The position numbers and the translations under genes are program-made. A model generated the notes under the pieces. It worked only from the letters and a program-made list of their open reading frames with translations. It did not search any database and was not told the origin of the DNA. This document shows, one piece after another, positions 35,661 through 44,027 of a DNA stretch of 64,000 nucleotides. The stretch is taken from the NCBI GenBank assembly GCA_013695355.1, contig JACDAQ010000018.1:22475-86474 (forward strand), given 5' to 3'. The stretch is from Candidatus Protochlamydia sp. (lineage in GTDB: Bacteria; Chlamydiota; Chlamydiia; Chlamydiales; Parachlamydiaceae). Every line of letters starts with the position of its first letter. Position 1 is the stretch's first letter.

Positions 35661-36986
35661 TTAAGTTTCTTCTTCTTCTGAGTTTTCCTGTTGTTGGTTT
35701 CTTTGCTGTTCCCGTTCTTCGCGCGCAAAGTATTTAGCTTCAGATGCCAGGTTCAGAGCGTTTTCTGGCAGTGTGGATGTCTTTAGCGTATGGATGGTGA
35801 TATCATTTCTCGCCAGTGCCTCCACTAAAGAATTTTCAACAATTTTACGGTCGAGGAAAACTTTTGCGTCTTCATTTAAATTTGCAAAAGAAAGATTGAA
35901 TTCACGTTTTCCTCCTCCTTCTAGTGTGGATAAGGTAATGGTTGCATCTTTAAAAAGAGGGGGATATTGCAGAGTAACCACTGTATCTGTTTTTCCTCCC
36001 TTTTCCACTACTTGCATCGCCTCTACCATTTGCCTTACAATATCATCAACTTGAGTAGGGATTTTTGGCTCTTCAGCTATTCTAGAGGGGGAAAGGAGAG
36101 GCGCATTTGAATGTTGATGAATGTGCGGATTTACCGTGGCTATATCAGGATTATCCTGTGAGAATTCATTTTTTTCACGAATGGTCAGCTTCATTTTATC
36201 TTTCTTAGACTCCAGGACCGTTGCATCCATATCTGTTTCTAATGCTAAAATTTCGCGGCGCGGCTTTGGCCTACCTTCATTTGCTACAGCTTCGGCTTCT
36301 TGGCTTTCGTGTGCTATGGGTTCATTTATAAGCGCTTCGTCTTTAGGGGTTTTTACAGTGGGTTTAGCGGTATTTGCCGCCTGTTCGTTAAGCAGAGGGT
36401 CTGCCACAGGTTTTTCAGGGGATCGTCGAAGGGTATAGATCGACTGCTCAGGCATATCCTGAAATTTTTTTGCGGGGACTGCATCAGTAGGTAGTTGTGG
36501 AAGCTCTGATTTGGATGGAAGGGGATGAGATTTGGATGCAATGGAATTTGGAGCTGATTCGGGCGAAACTGTATTAGGGTTGAGAGATGGTTCTGGCGCA
36601 TGGGAAGAGGATTTGGGTAAAGTGGGATAGGTAAGATCGTCTGTAGGATTATCGGTTTGATAAAAAGCATCGGCAATTTGCGTTTCTTCTCCTTCATCAA
36701 AAAGAGGGGGCTTTTTCGCTATGGGCTGATCTAAAGGCTGAGATGGCTGAGATGGAAGCTTGGCTTTTAGTTTTTTAGCTGATAAATCAAACAGTGAAGT
36801 GGTCGGCTCCAGATCGCTTTCATCGATCAGGGAAACTTCATCTTCATCTATTTCCGGATTATCGCTGCTCACTAATTTTTGGAAACTTTTTTGCGATTGA
36901 GGCGGTTTTTCAGGCCGCGTCTTACCCAGCTGCAATGCTTCCCCTCTAAAATTTGGCTTAATTGGGGTTAATTCATCTGGTGACAT
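35661..36986 (-). CDS. sctP: SctP-like needle-length regulator, paralogue 2 (CdsP position)
   Basis: 441 residues, directly downstream of sctO as in chlamydial loci. It begins MSPDELTPIKPNFRGEA with PEKPPQSQKSFQKLV (residues 27-41), shared with the sister protein. A long disordered, Pro/Ser/Glu-rich middle (about 50-300) fits the ruler role. The C-terminal domain (about 320-430: DDIVRQMVEAMQVVEKGGKT, then REFNLSFANLNEDAKVFLDR) is the conserved switch domain. It is the better candidate for the housekeeping SctP because of its position and length. The gap to sctO is 42 bases. Confidence 0.78.
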   Translation of the reverse strand: MSPDELTPIKPNFRGEALQLGKTRPEKPPQSQKSFQKLVSSDNPEIDEDEVSLIDESDLEPTTSLFDLSAKKLKAKLPSQPSQPLDQPIAKKPPLFDEGEETQIADAFYQTDNPTDDLTYPTLPKSSSHAPEPSLNPNTVSPESAPNSIASKSHPLPSKSELPQLPTDAVPAKKFQDMPEQSIYTLRRSPEKPVADPLLNEQAANTAKPTVKTPKDEALINEPIAHESQEAEAVANEGRPKPRREILALETDMDATVLESKKDKMKLTIREKNEFSQDNPDIATVNPHIHQHSNAPLLSPSRIAEEPKIPTQVDDIVRQMVEAMQVVEKGGKTDTVVTLQYPPLFKDATITLSTLEGGGKREFNLSFANLNEDAKVFLDRKIVENSLVEALARNDITIHTLKTSTLPENALNLASEAKYFAREEREQQRNQQQENSEEEET

Positions 36987-37028
36987 ACCTTTACTCCTTT
37001 TTGTTTTTATAGGACAAGGGCTTGAAAA

Positions 37029-37523
37029 CTAACGCCTTTTATTGCTTGTATATATCATCGATCCTAATTCATCTTGTTCCCGCCCTTCGATAATTGCTAA
37101 TTCTTTGCGCATTTCTTTTTCCCAGTCTTTTTTGTGGTTCAGAAGCTTGTCCACTTCCTGCCGTTTAATGCGCAAATTTTCTTTTGCCTGGTCCAAATTT
37201 TTTTGAGCAGTATTGACCTGGTCTTTTTGATCTTTTACTTTTTTTTCCTCAACTTTTAATTTTTCATCTACAATTTTGATGTAAACTTTCATTTGCAGGA
37301 TCTTCGGGCTGGTCGTTTCAGAATCAAGTATTTCGCGTAATTGGTTCAGTTTATCCTGATAGTGTTTTTTTACCTTATCCCTTTCTACCTCTCTTTGCCG
37401 CAGTTTTTCCTGTTCAGCTTCTAAGGCAGCCTGCTTTTCCTTTACAACTTTTTCGGCATCATCTACCCTTTTTTGCTTGACTTCGATAATTTGCTTCAAT
37501 GGATAAACGATGTTTGAATTCAT
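37029..37523 (-). CDS. sctO: T3S stalk protein SctO (CdsO)
   Basis: 164 residues, almost entirely two long charged coiled coils (residues 12-75 and 80-150), as in the YscO/FliJ family that links the ATPase hexamer to the export gate. The C-terminal end is short. It lies 16 bases downstream of sctN. Sequence conservation in this family is low, so the call relies on the coiled-coil form, size and position (CT670 equivalent). Confidence 0.85.
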   Translation of the reverse strand: MNSNIVYPLKQIIEVKQKRVDDAEKVVKEKQAALEAEQEKLRQREVERDKVKKHYQDKLNQLREILDSETTSPKILQMKVYIKIVDEKLKVEEKKVKDQKDQVNTAQKNLDQAKENLRIKRQEVDKLLNHKKDWEKEMRKELAIIEGREQDELGSMIYTSNKRR

Positions 37524-37539
37524 TATAAAGCCTTAAATG

Positions 37540-38856
37540 TTATCTGAATAGAGCTTTCAAAAGCTGCATCGTCTCTTGAAAAGAACACTTTTCATCTACT
37601 CCTTGTTTTAAAAACTTTAATACTTTGTCAATGTAGTCAATGGCAAAGTCTCCAGCTTTATCCGCACCTCGCTTGTATTCTCCGATTTTAATCAATAATT
37701 CATTTTTCTTATAGTTGGCTAAAACTTCTTTCAGTTTCCCAACCAGCTGAAGATGCTCTTTTGGGACGATCGAGGTCATGACCCGGCTGGCAGAAGATAG
37801 CACATCTATTGCAGGATAATGGTATTGGCGGGCCAGTTCGCTGGATAAAATAATGTGCCCGTCTAAAATCGAACGCACTTCGTCAGCGACCGGTTCGTTC
37901 ATGTCATCGCCTGCTACTAAGATCGTATAAAAAGCTGTAATATGTCCTTTGTCAGAATTTCCAGATCTTTCCAATAATTTGGGCAAAGTAGAAAATACGG
38001 AAGGGGTGTACCCGGCCCGGGCAGGCGGTTCGCCGGCTGCCAATCCCACTTCACGCAACGCTCGCGCAAAACGGGTCACGGAGTCCATCATTAATATCAC
38101 GGATTTCCCCTGATCACGGAAGTACTCGGCAATGGCGGTTCCGACATAAGCAGCATTTAAGCGCAGCTGAGAGGCTTGATCGGATGTCGACACAATCAAG
38201 ACAGAACGGGCCAGCCCTTCCGGCCCTAGATCTTTTTCAATAAATTCACGCAGTTCCCGTCCCCGCTCTCCTATCAAACTGATGACATTAACATCTGCGA
38301 CAGCATTCCGTGCGATCATGCCCAATAAAGTGGATTTACCTCCGCCTGCGGCAGCAAAAATTCCAACCCGTTGTCCAAGTCCCGTGGTCAATGGCCCGTC
38401 AATTGCCCGGACCCCCACAGAAATAGGATTATGGATGGGCATTCTTTTTACCGGATCGGGGGGGGCCTGAATAACCGGGTAAGTTTCATCCAAAATAAGA
38501 GGCCCTTTGGTCTCTACATCGAGAGGTTCGCCAAGGCCATTCAAAATTCGTCCAAGAAGATTGGGACCTACTTTAATATGCAAAGGGAGGTAAGTGGGGA
38601 TAACTTCAGAGGATGGGCCTATTCCCGTCATTTCACCAAGGGGGGAAAGAAGGACTTCATCTTTGGTAAAACCCACTACCTCGGCAAGCAATGGTTCGCC
38701 AACCCTTTTGATCAAACAGATCTCGCCAATTTTTACTTGCGGGACGACTGCTTTGATAAGCATTCCGACAATTTCAGTAATGCGTCCATTAATAGTAGTG
38801 AGCTGCAGGGAATCCAGATCACCTAGAAGTTTATCAATTTGATCGTTAAAAAACAT
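37540..38856 (-). CDS. sctN: T3S ATPase SctN (CdsN)
   Basis: 438 residues; the hexameric ATPase that unfolds and detaches chaperones from substrates at the base of the injectisome. Walker [10 protein letters not shown] is at 168-176. GERGREL follows, then Walker [20 protein letters not shown] and the P-type ATPase segment [13 protein letters not shown]. FliI/YscN-type C-terminus. The MITE-like element lies just upstream of the start, separating it from the CT668-like gene. Confident. Confidence 0.96.
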   Translation of the reverse strand: MFFNDQIDKLLGDLDSLQLTTINGRITEIVGMLIKAVVPQVKIGEICLIKRVGEPLLAEVVGFTKDEVLLSPLGEMTGIGPSSEVIPTYLPLHIKVGPNLLGRILNGLGEPLDVETKGPLILDETYPVIQAPPDPVKRMPIHNPISVGVRAIDGPLTTGLGQRVGIFAAAGGGKSTLLGMIARNAVADVNVISLIGERGRELREFIEKDLGPEGLARSVLIVSTSDQASQLRLNAAYVGTAIAEYFRDQGKSVILMMDSVTRFARALREVGLAAGEPPARAGYTPSVFSTLPKLLERSGNSDKGHITAFYTILVAGDDMNEPVADEVRSILDGHIILSSELARQYHYPAIDVLSSASRVMTSIVPKEHLQLVGKLKEVLANYKKNELLIKIGEYKRGADKAGDFAIDYIDKVLKFLKQGVDEKCSFQETMQLLKALFR

Positions 38857-38933
38857 GCACTTTACCTATACATTGGAGTGGAAAAAAGACAAGCCAAACC
38901 TCCCCTTCAAATGGGGTCGCTAAAACTTCAGCC

Positions 38934-39080
38934 TTATACCCAAGGGAATTCAAAAATACATTTAGCGCTCCTTAGGTTGACGTGTCTAAAACGACCCATA
39001 TTATATCAATATTGGGTCGTTTTAGATCCGTCAGCCATAAATGCTAGTCCAAACCAGTTTTTGAGTTCGCTTGGGTATAA
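38934..39080. mobile_element. 147-bp MITE-like palindromic element in the T3S locus
   Basis: The outer arms TTATACCCAAGGGAATTC... (38934-38956) and its complement at 39058-39080 match at 21 of 23 positions. The inner arms at 38978-38998 and 39013-39033 match at 19 of 21 around a 14-base AT loop, including the perfect core CTAAAACGACCCA/TGGGTCGTTTTAG. The ends read T-TATACCC and GGGTATAA, consistent with TA target duplication as in IS630/Tc1 elements. It has no coding capacity. In the minus-strand transcript it would form a long hairpin between the CT668-like gene and sctN. Confidence 0.65.
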
Positions 39081-39100
39081 ATCCAAGTCTGGCAAGAATA

Positions 39101-39952
39101 CTAAACTTGTACGTTCATGATCGTTTTTGTAGATTCTAAAGCCTTGTTCAATAAACTAGTGAATAGTTCCATTTGCTGTTGAACATAGCTGACTTTAATT
39201 TGAAGTGCTAGCATATTTGCCGGAGTCAGCTGCGCTTTGGTCAAACTTAAATGATCAATGGTCTGATTCAAGTGTTCAAGCTGGTATTGACTGTTGCTCA
39301 ATAAACCAATAAAACGCTCAATTGGATTTGCGCTGTTGATCTTTGCCACTTGTGCCGGGGGAGGTGTGTATTCTGCACCTGCTTTGGAAAGGGCAATTTT
39401 TAAATTGTCATCAACGTGGTTAAGCCGGTTGCGGAGCAAGGTTTGATAGGAAGGCTTGATATCCGCTTGCGAGGTACTCAGTTGGGTTTTAACCTCTTCA
39501 ATTTGGGCGATAACAGACTGAGACTGGTTTTTTAACTCTTCGGGAGTAAGTTTGGTAATTTTTGAAACTTGCGAATTAAGTTTTTTTACTTCTTCTATTA
39601 AAGAAGAAGGACTTTTTCTATTGCTAACAGCAGAAACCTCAACATCGTCGCCTGATTTATACTGCCCTTTTTTTTGCTCTTGGTCAGTAGCAGATCCATT
39701 TTGCTGGACTGTAACGTTGTTATCCCCAAATACCGGAGTTTCTATCTTTTGAACTTCTTCCGGAACAACTATCCCGTCAACACGTTGAAAAGAGGGCTTT
39801 GTTGTTGGTGTAGAACTCATAAGATTTTGGAAATGCTCCTTATTAGGCGGCACTCGTTCCAGTTCTTCCATTTGAGATATAGGCGCTGTTTCCTGCTTAT
39901 TAAGCACTTCGCCAACTTTTTTTACTGCTTCGATTTTTTGTTCTAATGCCAT
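39101..39952 (-). CDS. T3S locus protein at the CT668 position
   Basis: 283 residues with little homology that I recognise. It lies between the needle gene and sctN, where C. trachomatis has CT668. The N-terminus contains VPPNKEHFQNLM (residues 33-44), matching the PPxxxxFQxL motif near the start of both SctP-like proteins. The middle is Lys/Ser-rich. The C-terminal half (about 115-280) is helical and amphipathic (LNSQVSKITKLTPEELKNQS, YVQQQMELFTSLLNKALEST). This suggests a soluble T3S accessory factor or secreted early substrate. The start ATG 39952 follows AAGGAA. Confidence 0.7.
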   Translation of the reverse strand: MALEQKIEAVKKVGEVLNKQETAPISQMEELERVPPNKEHFQNLMSSTPTTKPSFQRVDGIVVPEEVQKIETPVFGDNNVTVQQNGSATDQEQKKGQYKSGDDVEVSAVSNRKSPSSLIEEVKKLNSQVSKITKLTPEELKNQSQSVIAQIEEVKTQLSTSQADIKPSYQTLLRNRLNHVDDNLKIALSKAGAEYTPPPAQVAKINSANPIERFIGLLSNSQYQLEHLNQTIDHLSLTKAQLTPANMLALQIKVSYVQQQMELFTSLLNKALESTKTIMNVQV

Positions 39953-40014
39953 GACAGGTTCCTTTTCCTTAAAAGAGATTTATAGGAATAACCAATGACC
40001 CAAGGAAAAGAACT

Positions 40015-40040
40015 GTTCTTTAAAATTGCTTTTAAAGAAC
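40015..40040 (-). terminator. Hairpin between the needle gene and the CT668-like gene
   Basis: GTTCTTTAAAA TTGC TTTTAAAGAAC is a perfect 11-bp stem with a 4-base loop, 56 bases after the sctF stop on the minus strand. The minus transcript then reads AGTTCTTTTCCTT, a modest U-rich tail. Needle subunits are needed in excess, so an attenuator or 3' stabiliser here makes sense. Confidence 0.6.
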
Positions 40041-40095
40041 ACATTGCTTTCCCAAGGGCCACAATCGAGGCTAAGCCGCTGCTTAGCCACCGAGA

Positions 40096-40398
40096 TTATC
40101 CTTTAACGTTACGTGCCATTGATGAGATTGCCGAGTTTGAGGCACTCACAACAGACGTAGACATTTCTGATAATTGAGAAAGGTGGTTCATCAACATTTG
40201 CATGTCGAACATATCAGCGATACTGATAGAACTACGTCTTGCTTTCATGATTTCCAGTTTTCTTTTAGCACTGACTGTCGCATCATTGACAATACTGACT
40301 AAAAAGTCGACTTTGAAACCTTGCTCAACATAGTTACCTTGGAACATAGGATTAACACCACCACCTGTGGTATAACCTGCACCGTTATCATTGGACAT
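40096..40398 (-). CDS. sctF: T3S needle subunit SctF (CdsF)
   Basis: 100 residues, polymerising into the extracellular needle. The N-terminus is Gly-rich (NDNGAGYTTGGGVNPMFQGN), followed by a helix-loop-helix: FKVDFLVSIVNDATVSAKRK and SISIADMFDMQMLMNHLSQL with a Ser-rich tail. Size and position match chlamydial CdsF (CT666). A good GGAGGC ribosome site precedes the ATG. It has its own intergenic region upstream (about 560 bases) and a hairpin downstream, so it can be regulated apart from its neighbours. Confidence 0.85.
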   Translation of the reverse strand: MSNDNGAGYTTGGGVNPMFQGNYVEQGFKVDFLVSIVNDATVSAKRKLEIMKARRSSISIADMFDMQMLMNHLSQLSEMSTSVVSASNSAISSMARNVKG

Positions 40399-40474
40399 AT
40401 TGCCTCCTACTACTTTCTTATTAATGTTATAATAAGTTCAGTAGGGAATTCAGATTTAGGAAATTACACTTCCT

Positions 40475-40515
40475 GAAGCCTTTAAGAGAGTTAAAGTCTC
40501 TATATTTAAGGCTTC
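40475..40515 (-). terminator. Hairpin upstream of the needle gene
   Basis: GAAGCCTTTAA...AGAGA and TCTCT...TTTAAGGCTTC pair into a stem with a GTTAAAG loop and one small offset. It lies about 80 bases upstream of the sctF ATG, within its leader or after an upstream transcript. It could be a terminator, an mRNA processing site or a leader structure. Confidence 0.4.
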
Positions 40516-40770
40516 AATTCTGAAACGCTACAACACTTAAATTTGAAAATCATGCTCAGTTTTATTCTTTTTAACTGAGCCATCTTTCCCCTTATTTTTA
40601 TTATAGCATACGGTATTAATTAAAGCAATGTACTATCTTTGGTTTTAAAATATTTTTATTACACTTTCTCGCTGCTATTTTTACTAAATATTAACTAAAT
40701 ACGCGTATAATTGTTTTCTTTTTATAAAGAAAAAAGCCAGAGCAGAATATTAATTAATGGCATAATGAAT

Positions 40771-40912
40771 AGGGGAGGAAGGGCGTGTTGTGTGGTATGC
40801 TCTCTCCTATGCCTGAAGGCAAAGCAAGCGAGGCATCTTATGGACTTTGGAAATCAGCTTCTGCCGTTGTATCTTAGTTTTCACTAGTCGGTATTCTCGC
40901 CCCTTCTCTCCT
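40771..40912 (-). ncRNA. Candidate structured RNA or palindromic repeat, unknown family
   Basis: The ends pair: AGGGGAGGAAGGGCG (40771-40785) with CGCCCCTTCTCTCCT (40898-40912), closing about 112 bases. The inner ATGCCT...AGGCAT (about 40808-40836) can form a second hairpin. The segment is richer in G+C than its surroundings and has no reading frame. I could not match 6S, SRP, tmRNA or RNase P conserved motifs. The strand is a guess from the direction of the locus. Confidence 0.3.
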
Positions 40913-40958
40913 CAAGCCTATCTATTGAACAGGTTCTTAGAGAGAAAGGACACATCTT

Positions 40959-41423
40959 TCATTCTTCTTCAATTTCATCTTCGGCCTTAGCCGGTCCGCC
41001 AAAAAATGGAGATTTTGTTTTTTTTGTCAGATCTTTTTCAGCCCATTCCAATGAAATTGTTCCCAAATTTTTGACGGTCGGGTCTTCTGATTTTTCGATT
41101 GCTTCATGGATCAGTTTCTCCCCTTTTTTACGTTTGCCCTTAGCGAGTAAATAGCACATGCCTAAGAAAGTTTGGGCCAAATAATTTTGAGGCTCGCTTT
41201 GCATGACCATTTCGAAGATCCGGGTCGCTTCCTTGACCTCAAGTTTATTTAAGGCAATATAGCCAAGCCCGATCTGGGGAGCGGTGCTGGTTGGGCTTAA
41301 GGCCTGGGCTGCGTGAAAAATACGCGTAGAACTTGTCTCATCAAGCTGCTTGACCGCTACAAAGCCAGCTTCAATCAATAAAGCAAAATCTTCTTTGAAT
41401 TCATCCATTTTTTCCTGATCCAT
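40959..41423 (-). CDS. CdsG-like TPR needle chaperone, second copy
   Basis: 154 residues; a TPR-fold small protein of the kind that holds needle monomers in the cytosol with a CdsE-type partner. TPR-like repeats: ALSPTSTAPQIGLGYIALNK, EATRIFEMVMQSEPQNYLAQ, TFLGMCYLLAKGKRKKGEKL. It is about 60 percent identical by eye to the gene directly upstream (41435-41875), with an added acidic tail (PAKAEDEIEEE). The pair arose by tandem duplication, with an 11-base gap. The second copy may serve another substrate. Confidence 0.72.
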   Translation of the reverse strand: MDQEKMDEFKEDFALLIEAGFVAVKQLDETSSTRIFHAAQALSPTSTAPQIGLGYIALNKLEVKEATRIFEMVMQSEPQNYLAQTFLGMCYLLAKGKRKKGEKLIHEAIEKSEDPTVKNLGTISLEWAEKDLTKKTKSPFFGGPAKAEDEIEEE

Positions 41424-41434
41424 GACTAGTCCTT

Positions 41435-41875
41435 TTATTGAGAATTATTGAAAAAAGGGGCTTTTACCTCTTTTAATATATCTTTTTCTGCCCAGCTTAG
41501 TGAAATGTCGCCTAAATTTTTGATCGTCTGGTCGGAGGATTTTTCAGCAGATTCCTGAATAATTTTTTTTCCCTCCATTCTCTTTCCTTCTGTTAGCAGA
41601 TAACATATTCCTAAAAAAGTTTGGGCCAGGTAATTTTCCGGTTCCTTTTGAACGACTGATTCAAATATAGGGGTAGCTTCTTCAGTGTCCAATTTATTTA
41701 AGGCCACGAAGCCAAGGCCTATTTGAGGAGCTGTACTTTCAGGATTCAGTACTTGTGCTGCTTTAAACAGCTGCAAAGAGGCCTTTTCATCCGCCTGCTT
41801 GACAGCTATAAACCCTGCTTCGATCAGCAATGCGAAGTCATTATTTTTAAGCTCTTCAATATAATCTTGTTGCAT
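41435..41875 (-). CDS. CdsG-like TPR needle chaperone, first copy
   Basis: 146 residues with the same TPR layout as its neighbour (VLNPESTAPQIGLGFVALNK, YLAQTFLGICYLLTEGKRME). In Chlamydia the needle CdsF is bound by CdsE and CdsG, and this gene lies directly after the CdsE-like gene, so it is the better candidate for the orthologue of CT667. Both copies are preceded by clear ribosome sites (AGGGAG here). Identification is by position and fold; sequence similarity in this family is weak. Confidence 0.75.
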   Translation of the reverse strand: MQQDYIEELKNNDFALLIEAGFIAVKQADEKASLQLFKAAQVLNPESTAPQIGLGFVALNKLDTEEATPIFESVVQKEPENYLAQTFLGICYLLTEGKRMEGKKIIQESAEKSSDQTIKNLGDISLSWAEKDILKEVKAPFFNNSQ

Positions 41876-41903
41876 AGTACTCCCTATCGTTGCAATCCGA
41901 TTT

Positions 41904-42146
41904 TTATTTAGGATTGAAACGAGAAATCACTTTAAGCAAAGAAGTATACCCATGCAAAAGAAGTCCAAACCTATCAAACTCATCCTGACTATCGCCAGAG
42001 CGGAGCGTTTCTTTGATCTTTTGAATGCGTTCTTCAACTTTTTGGCGGATCTCTTTATTTTTCTTGGGATTTTTAAGATCTCTTTCCAGTTCAAAAACAA
42101 ATTCTTCGCCAGGTTTCTTCTTTTTTTGACCTTCTAAACCAAACAT
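41904..42146 (-). CDS. CdsE-like small T3S chaperone
   Basis: 80 residues, charged and helical (EFVFELERDLKNPKKNKEIR, VEERIQKIKETLRSGDSQDE), as expected for the small partner of the needle chaperone pair. It sits between SctD and the CdsG-like genes, matching CT665. It begins MFGLEGQKKKKPG. No membrane segment or signal. The call rests on position, size and charge pattern. Confidence 0.7.
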   Translation of the reverse strand: MFGLEGQKKKKPGEEFVFELERDLKNPKKNKEIRQKVEERIQKIKETLRSGDSQDEFDRFGLLLHGYTSLLKVISRFNPK

Positions 42147-42167
42147 TTTAAAATCCTCTTTTTGATT

Positions 42168-44027
42168 TTAGCGATTAAAGTCGATACGATATTTCGTTCC
42201 ATCTTTTTCCAATAGCACTCCGCCCGGTTTGACGCTTTTAATCGTCATACCGTCGAGATTATCTCCCTCAGATAGAATGCGTCCATTAATGACGACAGTA
42301 TAGTTTTGCCCGAGGCGAGAATGTCCGGTCACTTCATAGCGGTCTGAAATATTGATGATGCCCACTTCTGAGGCTTGCCCTTTAACATAATTTGTCACAA
42401 GGCGTACACCGGAGATTTTTTTGATCTTGTTGACCAGTTCAGCAATCTGCACAGCTTTTTCGGTGGGCGAGCTTCCTGTTAGGCTGACTTCGCCATTTGT
42501 CATTTTTGGAACAACATTTTTTAGGCCCAATTCTTGTAGCCAGGCATTGATTTGCGCGATGACATCCTCTTCTACTACAATCTGCTTTTTCAGCAAGTCC
42601 AAATAAGGGAAATTCATACTAATATCGTCTGAAAGCAGCTCCGCTTCTTTTCTGGTTGCCAGATATCCTGAAAGTACAAATTGGCCGGCCGCTGGTGAAT
42701 GAATGGTAATGCCCCTCCAAGCGGGATTATTTGCCAGGACAGAATTAATTTCCTGCCAAACATATTCATCAATGATAATACCGCTATCATCAATATTTTT
42801 AATAAATTTAAGTCCTTGAAGGTTATACATTAACTGGCTCTTTTCTCCCGCTGAATTGACATGGCCTACTAGCAGAAGATTGCCTGTATTTTTATTGAAA
42901 GAAAATCTGACGGCGGGGAATGGTTCGACTGCTTCCTGTACCAGTTCTGTGCCTTTTTCGTTAACGCTCGTAACAATTGGTTCGCTTTCAAAAAGGGCGC
43001 GCGTTCCAAGGCCGGCCAGGACAAATAATCCTGTAATAATCGACAATAGCACTAGTGGACCCAAGTGGCGGGCAGGCTTAGGTGCCGGAGCAGGGGGCGC
43101 CTCTTCCTTGACCGGAATGATTTTTTCAACTTTTGGCTTTTCTTCCTCGTTTTGAAGGACCTTAACAATGGAAGGGAGCAGAGGTGAAATAATCGTCTGC
43201 ATTTCACCTTCCCGATCATACACTACAAAAGAAGTTGTCCCGATTGTAACGATCATGCTGGGAGAGAGCGTATCTTTACCATCAAGTGGGGCGCCACTGA
43301 CTAAAACACCATTTCGGCTTCTGAGATCTTCAATGACTAGGGTGTCATCGGCTGTTACTGTAATTTTAGCGTGCTGGCGGGAAACGCTTGTATCGTGGAA
43401 AACAATGTCGCATGTATGGGGGTCTGTCCCAAGAATATAACTATGTCCGGCTTGCATATAAAATTCAGCGCCGTTATTGGGGCCACCAATCACTTTTAAA
43501 AGCCAGCGCCCCGTTTCGGTAATTCCAAAATTAATTTCAGCCAAAGGGGATTGGAACGCTTCTTCTTCATCAAAAATAGTATCAGAATCTTCTCTATCCT
43601 CATCGTCATCTAGATCATCAATAGGCAAGGGGGGGGTGCGGGCGGTTGCAGAAGGGGCATGATCATCGAATTCAACAGGAGTGATCCCGCTAGGCATTCC
43701 ATCATCCAAAATGTGGGCCGAGGATTCGCTGTAATAGCGGAATAGTTCATTTCCAATTTTGATTGTATCGCCTTGCTGAAGCAGACGAGGCTCTTTACTG
43801 CTAATTTTTTCATCGTTGACCAAAGCAGGATTGGTATCGCTTAAATTTTCAACAAAAATCCCTACTGAAGAGCGTCTTGCAATGAGGTGCTTGCGGGAAA
43901 CAAGGGGGTCCTGAATGACAAGGCTGCTTTCGTCAGGGTCGCGCCCTATGATCCATTCATCACCTTCATCTAAAGAAAAAATCAATCCTTTGAGATCGCC
44001 CTCTTCTGCCACTAATCGTGCAACCAT
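42168..44027 (-). CDS. sctD: T3S inner-membrane ring protein SctD (CdsD) with two FHA domains
   Basis: 619 residues. Two FHA domains face the cytoplasm: residues 18-98 (IIGRDPD, SRKHL) and 188-270 (ILGTDPHTCDIVF, SRQHAKI, RSRNGVLVSG), both with phosphothreonine-binding Arg/Ser residues. An acidic linker (about 135-160) lies between them. One transmembrane helix at about 322-345 (GPLVLLSIITGLFVLAGLG) is followed by periplasmic ring-building (BON/PrgH-like) repeats. Chlamydial CdsD is a kinase target, so the kinase at 29360 is a plausible partner. First gene of the minus-strand T3S block. Confidence 0.9.
   Translation of the reverse strand: MVARLVAEEGDLKGLIFSLDEGDEWIIGRDPDESSLVIQDPLVSRKHLIARRSSVGIFVENLSDTNPALVNDEKISSKEPRLLQQGDTIKIGNELFRYYSESSAHILDDGMPSGITPVEFDDHAPSATARTPPLPIDDLDDDEDREDSDTIFDEEEAFQSPLAEINFGITETGRWLLKVIGGPNNGAEFYMQAGHSYILGTDPHTCDIVFHDTSVSRQHAKITVTADDTLVIEDLRSRNGVLVSGAPLDGKDTLSPSMIVTIGTTSFVVYDREGEMQTIISPLLPSIVKVLQNEEEKPKVEKIIPVKEEAPPAPAPKPARHLGPLVLLSIITGLFVLAGLGTRALFESEPIVTSVNEKGTELVQEAVEPFPAVRFSFNKNTGNLLLVGHVNSAGEKSQLMYNLQGLKFIKNIDDSGIIIDEYVWQEINSVLANNPAWRGITIHSPAAGQFVLSGYLATRKEAELLSDDISMNFPYLDLLKKQIVVEEDVIAQINAWLQELGLKNVVPKMTNGEVSLTGSSPTEKAVQIAELVNKIKKISGVRLVTNYVKGQASEVGIINISDRYEVTGHSRLGQNYTVVINGRILSEGDNLDGMTIKSVKPGGVLLEKDGTKYRIDFNR

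Larger units (their letters stand above)
40399..40958. other. Long intergenic region upstream of the needle gene
   Basis: No protein gene. Contains a hairpin at 40475-40515 and a structured candidate RNA at 40771-40912 (separate entries). In Chlamydiaceae the needle and chaperone genes are adjacent, so this 560-base gap is unusual for the locus. Confidence 0.5.

Noticed and set aside
35531..35728. 65-codon minus frame overlapping the end of sctP
   Set aside because: Runs through the inverted repeat and lies in another frame of sctP; Lys/Asn-rich without ribosome site.
39995..40177. 60-codon plus-strand frame over the end of the needle gene
   Set aside because: Antisense to sctF and includes the hairpin; no ribosome site.
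40771..40912. Identification of the structured segment as 6S, SRP, tmRNA or RNase P RNA
   Set aside because: None of the conserved strings of these RNAs could be found on either strand, so only a nameless candidate is reported.
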